This document shows positions 7,474 to 14,676 of a DNA stretch of 64,000 nucleotides, in pieces. The translations under genes were made by a program, and so were the position numbers. The notes beneath the pieces were generated by a model. That model ran no database searches, was not told the origin of the DNA, and saw nothing but the letters and a program-made list of their open reading frames with translations. Numbering within the stretch: position 1 is the first letter of the stretch; each line of letters opens with the position of its first letter. This DNA is from JBFWWP01 sp050246115 (GTDB lineage: Bacteria > Planctomycetota > UBA8108 > UBA1146 > JAJFFE01). The stretch spans positions 1 to 64,000 of the forward strand of contig JBFWWP010000008.1 in NCBI GenBank assembly GCA_050246115.1, in the 5' to 3' direction.

Positions 7474-8307
7474 CTAGTCGACTGAGAGCGTGCGGGCCGG
7501 GCGGACGCCGACAACGCTACCAACGAAGTTCGGGGGAATCTCGTGCCGGTTGGCAGAGCGGCAAGCCGCGGCCCCGAGATTGAAACCACCGCCACGAATC
7601 ACTGGGGACCGGAGGTCACCGAGCTGCTTCGCGCCGTCGCGAGATGCTCTGACTCCTTCTCGCACGCCAGCTGAGTGATACTGATCGACGCAGAACTCCC
7701 AAACGTTCCCAATCGTGTCATGCAAGCCGAACTGGTTTGCGCGGAAGCTCCCGACGGGCGCGTGATGGATCCACTCGTCCTCCCACGACTCGTAGTGCCA
7801 CTCCGTTTCAGGCCGCAACCGACGCGACCGGGTATCCGCGAGATTGCCGGCGGCGCGGTCGCCAATCGAGTTCGACGTGGCTCCACACCACCATGGAGAG
7901 TGAGCGCGATCGGCCGACCGGGGCTCAGACGCGACGAGTGTCTCAGCTCGGGCAGCACGTTCCCACTGCGCCTCGGTCGGAAGCGTGAGGCCAATTCGCT
8001 CGAGCCACCTCGCTGCGTCCTCCCAGCTCACCCCTTCCACCGGACTGCACGCTGAGTACGGGTACTGGCTCGGTCGTTGGCCCGTGATCCTCAGCCACTG
8101 CGCTTGCGTCAGCTCGTACTTGGACGCGAAGAACGGTTCCAGCTCAACTGCCGCGACCGGGGACTCGTCGCTTTCGGCCCCTGCGTCCCAGTTGCTCGCG
8201 GGGAGGCATCCTGCGAGTTCGACTCGTTCGCTCGACCGTGACTTGCAGCGAACTGCCCGACACCAACAGTCGCATCGCATCTTGGAGGTCAGCGACTGTC
8301 GCGACAT
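7474..8307 (-). CDS. FGE/SUMF1-like C-terminal part of the frameshifted kinase at 8144-10726
   Basis: This frame encodes the FGE-like domain that belongs to the upstream kinase: FFASKYELTQAQWLRITG, VEGVSWEDAARWLERIG, LPTEAQWERAARA, LHDTIGNVWEFCVDQY, VIRGGGFNLGAAACRSANRH and VVGVRPARTL. Homology with the intact paralogue (11177-13972) begins near position 8234. Upstream of that the frame is out of register with the kinase frame, so an independent start at the ATG at 8307 is unlikely to be genuine. One inserted base near 8225-8240 would explain the split. The palindromic element begins 4 bp after the stop codon. Confidence 0.7.
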   Translation of the reverse strand: MSRQSLTSKMRCDCWCRAVRCKSRSSERVELAGCLPASNWDAGAESDESPVAAVELEPFFASKYELTQAQWLRITGQRPSQYPYSACSPVEGVSWEDAARWLERIGLTLPTEAQWERAARAETLVASEPRSADRAHSPWWCGATSNSIGDRAAGNLADTRSRRLRPETEWHYESWEDEWIHHAPVGSFRANQFGLHDTIGNVWEFCVDQYHSAGVREGVRASRDGAKQLGDLRSPVIRGGGFNLGAAACRSANRHEIPPNFVGSVVGVRPARTLSVD

Positions 8308-10726
8308 CGGCCTCGTTCACGCGTTGGACAACGTCCCCAAGGTTGAGGCCCAAGAGCGCCCCGACGGAACCGGCTGGGACTCTCGTAACGCGGAGCGCTG
8401 CGTCTTCGAACTCGACCTCCAAGGAGGGTTGCTTTGCCCCCATCAAGAACCTTCCGGTGGGAATCAGCACCAGGATGACGCCGGTCTCGCCCGTGATTCT
8501 CCAGCGACTGAAGTGCTCGGTCACGACCTGTTGTGCCTCCGAGGGTCTCCACTCCGGGTGGGGCTGTGGCTCTACGCCCGTCGCGAGGTGGACGAACTCC
8601 CAAAGCCGTGTCCTCGCGTTTCGCTCGAGAGGTAGCAGGCCGTACTGCGGGAGTAGCTCGAGGTTGCGATAGATCTCAGCGTCCGCTGCGATGTCGCCAA
8701 TACACTCCGCCCACCGTGCTTTCGCCGCGTCCGATTTCAAGCTCTCATGCTCGAGGCGGTTGATCTCGGCAAGCCGCCACTGAACGCTCGGGACGCCGCC
8801 GGTGAATCGATCGCCTTCCGCAAACTGCCGCAGCGCACTCACGAGTTCCGCGCGCGTGTCGTGCTGCCACTGCATGTCCTCGTCTTGCTCGCCCAGCTCG
8901 TTCCTGAAGGTATAGGTTCGACGCTCCGAAACAACCGCCTCCAGATCGCGGATCCTCTGGGTCAACCCGAGTCGCTTGGTCCTCAGATCCGCCGTTTCCT
9001 GCTCCTCGTGTAACTCGGGGACGCCCATGGAGCCAGACGGAGCCTTGCCGCCACCCAACAGCCGCGAAAGCTCCTCGCGCGCGGTCTCGAGCTCCTGGAG
9101 TTGTGGGTGTGTCGAGCGGTCGTTCTGTTGCTCGTCCGGAGTCCATGCAGTTGCGCGTTGTCGAAGCGTCGCCAGGATCTGTTCATGTTCGCTGCGCCGA
9201 GCCAACACGGCGGGCACCCGCTTGAGCCAGCGCTCCAGTTGGGGCCGCACCCCGGGTACCAAGGGCCACAGCGCATCTGCCTCTCTGCGCGCCTCACGCA
9301 GGCGTCTCTCGTCGGCGAGTCCCAACAGCTCTTGGCGGGCAGCGTCGGCCCGCTCGCGTTCCTCAACCGCCCGTCCTCGCTCCACCCAGACCCAGCTCAG
9401 TCCCGCCACGAGCGCCGCGAACACGAGTCCAGTCGACGCCAAAGCCCCGCGGTACTTGCGTGAGAACTTCCTGAATCGGTACACCGCGCTAGGGGGCCGT
9501 GCGATGACCGGCTCACTGCCACTGAGGTGGCGTGCGATGTCAGCTGCGAGTTCGAGGGGGGTCGAGTACCGCCGGTCGCGTTGCTTGTCCAGCGCCTTGA
9601 GCACGATCCAGTCCAGCTCCCGCGCAAGGCAAGATCGAAGACGTCCGACGTCGAGGCGCCGGTCTTCGGCGAGGCGCACGTTCTCTTCGTCGGTCAAGCG
9701 CGAGAGTTGTGAGCTTGGCCGCAGCGGATCCTGCTCCCGGATGATGCGGTAGGCCTCGTCCTCAGCCTGGCTTCGAAGGTCGAAGGGCCGTCGGTCCACG
9801 AGTAGCTCGTACAAGATGACCCCGAGGGCGTAGACGTCAGTCCGCGTGTCAACGCTCGTCCCACCGCTGCCGGCTTGTTCAGGGCTCATGTAGTCGAGGG
9901 TCCCGAGCACTTGCCGGTGCAGGCTGACCACGGTCAGGTCGCTGAGGCGCGGGCCTAGCGCTTTCGCGAGCCCGAAGTCGATGATCTTGGGCACGGGCTT
10001 CCCGTCCACCCGCGTCACCACGATGTTGCTCGGCTTGAGATCGCGGTGCACAACTGACTTCATGTGGGCATGCTGCACGCCGTCGCAGATCGCCTGAAAC
10101 AACTCGAGACGGGCGTTGAGCGCCAGTTGCTCTCGCTTGCAGTACTCGGTGAGTGGTGTGCCCGCCACGTACTCGAGCACAAAGTAAGGACGCCCTTCTG
10201 CGGTCTGCCCGGAGTCGTACACCCGCGCGATGTTCGGGTGGTCCATCATCGACAGAGCGTTCTTCTCGGCGTCGAAACGAGCTAGAACTTGCTTCGTGTC
10301 CATCCCAGGTTTGATCACTTTGAGCGCAACTTCTCTGCGTCCTTCACGATCATGGGCGCGATAGACCACGCCCTGACCACCTTCCCCGAGGACCTCGATG
10401 ATCCGATAACGACCAATGGACCCGTCGACGCCTCCACTGGCTTCGGAGCGGAAGAAGGCGTGGGAATCAACCGAGATGCTTGGGGTGGCGATAGGCTCGG
10501 CGGAGGGAACCGGGGCCGGGGAGGGAAGTCCGCACGTTTGTAGGGTGTCGCCGGTCGTGTCTCGGGTCGGGGCCGCGCTGTCTGCGTCAAGCTGCTCGAG
10601 AATCGCGGCGATCAGCGGAGGCTCGTCGCCGCACGCTATGCGCACGAACGGTTCTCGAGCCTCGGCCGGGAGCAAGCGGGCCGCGCCAACCAGCGCGCTG
10701 ACTCTCTCGAGACGTGGATCGCCCAT
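8144..10726 (-). CDS. Membrane-anchored Ser/Thr protein kinase with PDZ-like insert, frameshifted before its FGE domain
   Basis: The start is ATG at 10726 (GGGAG just upstream), giving 860 aa in this frame. The order is a ~105-residue N-terminal region; a Hanks-type kinase domain (~107-385: LGEGGQGVVYRAH, ALKVIKPG, VVHRDLKPSN, KIIDFGLA, TLDYMSPEQA); one membrane segment (STGLVFAALVAGLSWVWV); a coiled-coil-rich region; the beginning of an FGE-like domain (LVLIPTGRFLMGAKQ); and a PDZ-like insert (AGSVGALLGLNLGDVVQRVN ... LQVTVERTSR) that the paralogues lack. After TSR the frame becomes Arg-rich and ends at 8144, while the FGE domain continues in the next frame (7474-8307). Either a frameshift mutation, a programmed shift or a sequencing error separates them. 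The catalytic motifs look intact. Confidence 0.85.
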   Translation of the reverse strand: MGDPRLERVSALVGAARLLPAEAREPFVRIACGDEPPLIAAILEQLDADSAAPTRDTTGDTLQTCGLPSPAPVPSAEPIATPSISVDSHAFFRSEASGGVDGSIGRYRIIEVLGEGGQGVVYRAHDREGRREVALKVIKPGMDTKQVLARFDAEKNALSMMDHPNIARVYDSGQTAEGRPYFVLEYVAGTPLTEYCKREQLALNARLELFQAICDGVQHAHMKSVVHRDLKPSNIVVTRVDGKPVPKIIDFGLAKALGPRLSDLTVVSLHRQVLGTLDYMSPEQAGSGGTSVDTRTDVYALGVILYELLVDRRPFDLRSQAEDEAYRIIREQDPLRPSSQLSRLTDEENVRLAEDRRLDVGRLRSCLARELDWIVLKALDKQRDRRYSTPLELAADIARHLSGSEPVIARPPSAVYRFRKFSRKYRGALASTGLVFAALVAGLSWVWVERGRAVEERERADAARQELLGLADERRLREARREADALWPLVPGVRPQLERWLKRVPAVLARRSEHEQILATLRQRATAWTPDEQQNDRSTHPQLQELETAREELSRLLGGGKAPSGSMGVPELHEEQETADLRTKRLGLTQRIRDLEAVVSERRTYTFRNELGEQDEDMQWQHDTRAELVSALRQFAEGDRFTGGVPSVQWRLAEINRLEHESLKSDAAKARWAECIGDIAADAEIYRNLELLPQYGLLPLERNARTRLWEFVHLATGVEPQPHPEWRPSEAQQVVTEHFSRWRITGETGVILVLIPTGRFLMGAKQPSLEVEFEDAALRVTRVPAGSVGALLGLNLGDVVQRVNEADVATVADLQDAMRLLVSGSSLQVTVERTSRTRRMPPREQLGRRGRKRRVPGRGS

Positions 10727-11176
10727 ACTCCCTACTCCGGCGGTAACACAGTTGCTTCTTGCCCGGTCACAATGATCCTGCTGCACGATGGACACCGGCA
10801 GCGCCCCTCGCATGGTACTTCAGACCCCGGCACCAGCAAGGGCTCCGGTCGACGACGTTTCATCGATTCGCGTCGCCGGGCGCCAAACTCTGAGCCGCGA
10901 ACGGAGGGCGCGTCACGCGGTAGGGGACGCCAGGGGTTTCAGGGGGCCGTTTGGGAAAGTCGGGCCGTTCCGCACCCGCGGATTGACGCGGGTGGCTTGC
11001 ATTCGAGCCTCTTGGCTCGACGGTCGCCTTGGCCTGGGTACCAAGGTCCAGACGTGGCTCGACCCGCGGTAGGGCGGTCTCTTGGAGAAGTCCACGCCCG
11101 AATTGAGCGCAGACAGCGTGTGTTTCGGTTCCGGTATCGCTGAGACCGACATCAGAGCGATGACAGATCAAGGAGT
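10727..11176. other. Intergenic region between two kinase genes
   Basis: This 450-bp stretch lies between the end of the downstream-transcribed kinase at 11177 and the start of the kinase at 10726, both leftward. It should carry the promoter of the latter. I see no hairpin terminator, RNA or coding frame. Confidence 0.35.
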
Positions 11177-13972
11177 TTAGCGGATAGCCCTGGCAGGGCG
11201 TACGCCGAGATCGGTGTAGCTGCAATCGCGCAATTCAAAGCGACGGCACGCACTGTTTGCGATTGGGGCTTGGTCCAAGAAGCTGCCTCCGCGGCAACCT
11301 CGAAGGTAGCGATCTCCGTCGCCGTCACGACACCACTCCCAAACGTTGCCGATCGTGTCGTGGAGCCCAAATGGATTCGCTCGGTAGCTGCCGATCGCAC
11401 TCATGCCGTCAACCCAGTCGCCGGGCGAAAAGCTGATCCTCCCGGCTTGTACTTGCGCGATTGACTCCGCGGAGCTGCCACACCAGTACGGCCATTCGGT
11501 CATACCGCGCGCGGCTCGCTCCCACTGCGCCTCCGTCGGGAGTTCCAGTTCAAACCGTGCCTGTCCCAGGCAGCGCACGCAGTCCTCCCAACTGACTGAT
11601 TCCACCGGGTTCAGCGGCTTGTTCTCGCTCTCGAAAGCGCTCGGATCTTCACCCGTCATTCGCTTCCATTGCGCCTGCGTCAGCTCGTACTTCGACGCGA
11701 AGTAGGAGTCAAGGGTGACCGTGACCGGCGACTCGTAGTAGACAAGATTGAGACCATTGTTCGATGTGCCGGACATCGCGTAGCCGAACTGGTTGTCCTC
11801 CGGGTCGTAGTTGTGCCCCATGGGATCATGTGCCTGAGCACCCATCCAGAAGGACCCGCCAGGAATCAGGACCAGGACGACGCCCGTAGCCTCGGTGAGG
11901 GTCCATTCGTTGAGCCCATCCGCGTCAGGGTTGGCTTGCGGCTCTTCCCCGGTTTCCACGTGCCAGAACTCCCACAGGCCCTGTCGGTTTCTTCGGAGAG
12001 GCACGAGTCCAGCCTGGGGCGTCAACTCAAGGCCGTCGTAGACCTCGAGTTGTCGGATCTCGGCGATGGCATCTCGCCAACGGTGGGTCCAACTCTCGGC
12101 CATCTTCTCCGCTCGTTTCAACCGTGCTTCGACGCTCGAGAGCGTCCCCTTTTGAGGGTCCGGATCGAGGAATCGCTCGAAGCCCGCCACGAGCTGGGCC
12201 AAGCGGTCATGCTGAGTCTGCTCCTTGGCGTCCAAGAATCGCCAGCTTTCCTGGTCCCCGCGACCGTCATGCGAATCCGCCCGTGCGCGTAGGCGCACGA
12301 GGGAGGCCCGGTGGATCGGCAGCCGGTCCTCCAGCGGGTAGCCATACTCACCTAGCCAGCTGCGGAGCGCTCGGGCCTGATCTTTGAGGTTCGCCATCGA
12401 GTAAACCCCGTCGGCCGCCGCCTTCGCACCGAGGAGCAGTTGGGGGTCCGCCCATTGTTGGATTTCGTCTCGCTGGGCCGCGATAGTCATCCGCTGCTCT
12501 TCCGCCTCGTTCCGTGCCGCCACAGCCGCTTCCCGGTCGCGCTCGGCCTGCGCTTGCGCCAACACGGCCCTTGTTTTCTCCTGCTCGGCCCGATGTCGTT
12601 CCAGCACCGCCCAACCGAGCCCGGTCGTGAGGGCTAGGATCACCAGCAGGGTCCCCGTCACGAGCGCCTGGTGCTTTCGCACGAACTTCTGGACCTGGTA
12701 ACTCGTGCTCGCCGGACGGGCGTGCACAGCCGTGCCATCGAGGTAGCACTGCACGTCAGCAGCCAAGGCGAGAGGACTTTCGTAGCGCTCCCCTCGCTGC
12801 TTCCGCATCGCCTTGAACACGATCCAGTCCAGCTCCTTGCGGAGCTTTCGCAGCAGCGTCGGGCGGTCGGTCCGCAACTCATCTGCGCGCTGTCGCGCCT
12901 GCGCCTCGGCCAGGGCTGCGAAGCGCCGACTCGGCCGGGGCGGATCAACCTCGGCGACGGTTCTCAGGATCTCGGAGTCCGGCCGGTCACGCAGGCCAGG
13001 AAAGGCCAGCTCCCCGCAGCACAGTTCGTAGAGAATGGCCCCGAGCGCATAGACGTCCGTCAGGGTGTCCACGTCAGTGCCGCCGCTCCGCGCTTGTTCG
13101 GGGCTCATGTACTCCCAGGTGCCCATCACCTGGCGGCGGGACGTGTGGAGGGTACGGTCGGTCAGCGGCTGAGAGATCGCCTTCACCAGGCCGAAGTCGA
13201 TGATCTTGGGCGCAGGCTTGCCGTCGATCCGCGTGACCAGGATGTTCCCAGGTTTCAGATCCCGGTGGATACATGCCTTCGAGTGCGCGTGCTGTACCGC
13301 CTTGCACACGTCCACGAACAGCTGCAGCCGGTTCCGCAACGACAACCGCTCAGCGGAGCAGAACGCTGTGATCGGTTTCCCGTCTACGTACTCCATCGCG
13401 AAGTAGGGCTGACCGGTGTCGGTCTCGCCGCTCTCGAACACCTTCACGATGGCGGGGTGGCTCATGAGGCGCAGCGCGTTCTGCTCCGCCTCGAAGCGGG
13501 CGAGCACTTCTTTGGTGTCCAGCCCCTTGCGGAGCACCTTCACAGCGAGCTTGGTCCGGGGCGGCCGCGGGTCTTGGCAGAAGTAGACGTCGCCGAAGCC
13601 GCCTTTGTCCAGGTACTCGAGTACCCGGTAGGGGCCAATCAAGGTGGGGCCCGGGACCCGTCGCTGGCTGTGGACTCCGAGATGAGCAACCGGTCCCGAG
13701 GACGCATCCGCATCCGGCCCAGCCAACTCCCCGGTCTCGACGATCTCGCCGCGCTCCTCGAACATGCCCGCCGAGGCCGCAGCCGACTCCAGCCGCGCCT
13801 CGACTTCTGCACGGAGTACTGCCTTCCCCTCACACTCGCGATCGAGGAACGCCGCCCGCTCCTCAAACGGCAGTGCCAGGGCCCGGCCGAGGAGGGTCCC
13901 CACGCAGTTCTCTTCGGGACGTTCCGAGGGTGGCAAGGTCGCACCGTCCTCGAGGCGCGGGTTGTCAGGCAA
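11177..13972 (-). CDS. Membrane-anchored Ser/Thr protein kinase with C-terminal FGE/SUMF1-like domain
   Basis: This 931-aa protein starts at TTG 13972 with a weak SD; the start is uncertain. A Hanks-type kinase domain lies at ~114-395: LDKGGFGDVYFCQD, LAVKVLRKG, CIHRDLKPGN, KIIDFGLVKA, TWEYMSPEQA and TDVYALGAILYEL. A transmembrane helix follows (LVTGTLLVILALTTGLGWAV, ~432-455), then a coiled-coil (HRAEQEKTRAVLAQAQAERD). The last ~265 residues form an FGE-like domain (LVLIPGGSFWMGAQ, FASKYELTQAQWKRMTG, LPTEAQWERAARG, DTIGNVWEWCRDG, RGGSFLDQAP, LGVRPARAI). The expected topology is kinase inside and FGE domain outside, as a sensor. It is the intact paralogue of the kinase at 7474-10726. Confidence 0.92.
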   Translation of the reverse strand: MPDNPRLEDGATLPPSERPEENCVGTLLGRALALPFEERAAFLDRECEGKAVLRAEVEARLESAAASAGMFEERGEIVETGELAGPDADASSGPVAHLGVHSQRRVPGPTLIGPYRVLEYLDKGGFGDVYFCQDPRPPRTKLAVKVLRKGLDTKEVLARFEAEQNALRLMSHPAIVKVFESGETDTGQPYFAMEYVDGKPITAFCSAERLSLRNRLQLFVDVCKAVQHAHSKACIHRDLKPGNILVTRIDGKPAPKIIDFGLVKAISQPLTDRTLHTSRRQVMGTWEYMSPEQARSGGTDVDTLTDVYALGAILYELCCGELAFPGLRDRPDSEILRTVAEVDPPRPSRRFAALAEAQARQRADELRTDRPTLLRKLRKELDWIVFKAMRKQRGERYESPLALAADVQCYLDGTAVHARPASTSYQVQKFVRKHQALVTGTLLVILALTTGLGWAVLERHRAEQEKTRAVLAQAQAERDREAAVAARNEAEEQRMTIAAQRDEIQQWADPQLLLGAKAAADGVYSMANLKDQARALRSWLGEYGYPLEDRLPIHRASLVRLRARADSHDGRGDQESWRFLDAKEQTQHDRLAQLVAGFERFLDPDPQKGTLSSVEARLKRAEKMAESWTHRWRDAIAEIRQLEVYDGLELTPQAGLVPLRRNRQGLWEFWHVETGEEPQANPDADGLNEWTLTEATGVVLVLIPGGSFWMGAQAHDPMGHNYDPEDNQFGYAMSGTSNNGLNLVYYESPVTVTLDSYFASKYELTQAQWKRMTGEDPSAFESENKPLNPVESVSWEDCVRCLGQARFELELPTEAQWERAARGMTEWPYWCGSSAESIAQVQAGRISFSPGDWVDGMSAIGSYRANPFGLHDTIGNVWEWCRDGDGDRYLRGCRGGSFLDQAPIANSACRRFELRDCSYTDLGVRPARAIR

Positions 13973-14354
13973 GCGAGGGTGACTGATCTACGCGGTCGGA
14001 GAGACCCTGCCTGCCGCTGGATACACTGCTTGGGATACGCCCACCGTGCGCTGAATAGCGTTGCCGATGCACCTTGGTTCGTCAACGGGTCTGGCGAACG
14101 GGGGACTGTTGCTCGGCGAACTCGCGCCGCTTCATGCGATCCCCGCTCCTGCAAAGATAAGCGATGGCCACGGTGCCGGCTCGGGCGAGCTTCGGGCGCG
14201 GCGGTGCGTGGGGACGTGAGACCGAGCGCGGGGTACCGCGGCGGTGTGCTCGAGATCAAACGCCGATCCCGGTCAAGTCCCGGGGCCAGACTTCACTCCG
14301 CGTGTTGCCTCGGAGGTAACTCGACCGGCAACCTTGGTCACACCTCGGCCATTG
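13973..14354. other. Intergenic region upstream of kinase-FGE gene
   Basis: This 380-bp stretch lies between the truncated lipoprotein gene and the start of the leftward kinase at 13972. It is the likely promoter region of that kinase. No convincing coding frame, RNA or inverted repeat is seen. Confidence 0.35.
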
Positions 14355-14549
14355 TCACTTCGACGGACCACACATTGCCTTCGTCTTCTGTGCAACTTCT
14401 CGGCCCGCGCGCGACGCTAGTGAAGTAAGATCTTCAACGCTGAGCGATAGAGGCCGCGGATGGGCGACGCAGCCGAACAACAGGGGAGGGATCAGAGCCG
14501 CCAGCGTCGTGCAAACGGCAAGCCGGCCATAACCTGCGAGCGATTTCAT
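14355..14549 (-). CDS. Small lipoprotein, truncated paralogue of the one at 17557-18339
   Basis: This 64-aa product starts at an ATG at 14549 with SD AGAGGGG. A lipobox-type signal (LAALIPPLLFGC) is followed by VAHPRPLSLSVEDLTSLASR and AGREVAQKTKAM. This aligns with the start of the mature 260-aa lipoprotein upstream (CVVYPRPIPMKIPEVIGVAR, DASRELGQKVSEEY). The rest of that protein is missing, so this is either a 3'-truncated duplicate or a genuine short form. It is the last gene of the leftward group after the kinase-protease gene (127-bp gap). Function unknown. Confidence 0.6.
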   Translation of the reverse strand: MKSLAGYGRLAVCTTLAALIPPLLFGCVAHPRPLSLSVEDLTSLASRAGREVAQKTKAMCGPSK

Positions 14550-14676
14550 GATGACCCCTCTCGACAAGTGACCCAGTGGCGATTCAAAGGCAAACCACCG
14601 AGTGGCTGGAGAAGCCTGGTTCCGGTCGAGTTCCTGAGACGATCTAACCGCGAGGCCGAACCCGGACGGTATGCAC

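Noticed and set aside
12671..14428. Long open frame of 585 codons antisense to the kinase-FGE gene
   Set aside because: It is a GC-rich shadow of the minus-strand kinase; it has no domain, and the kinase motifs on the other strand are unambiguous.
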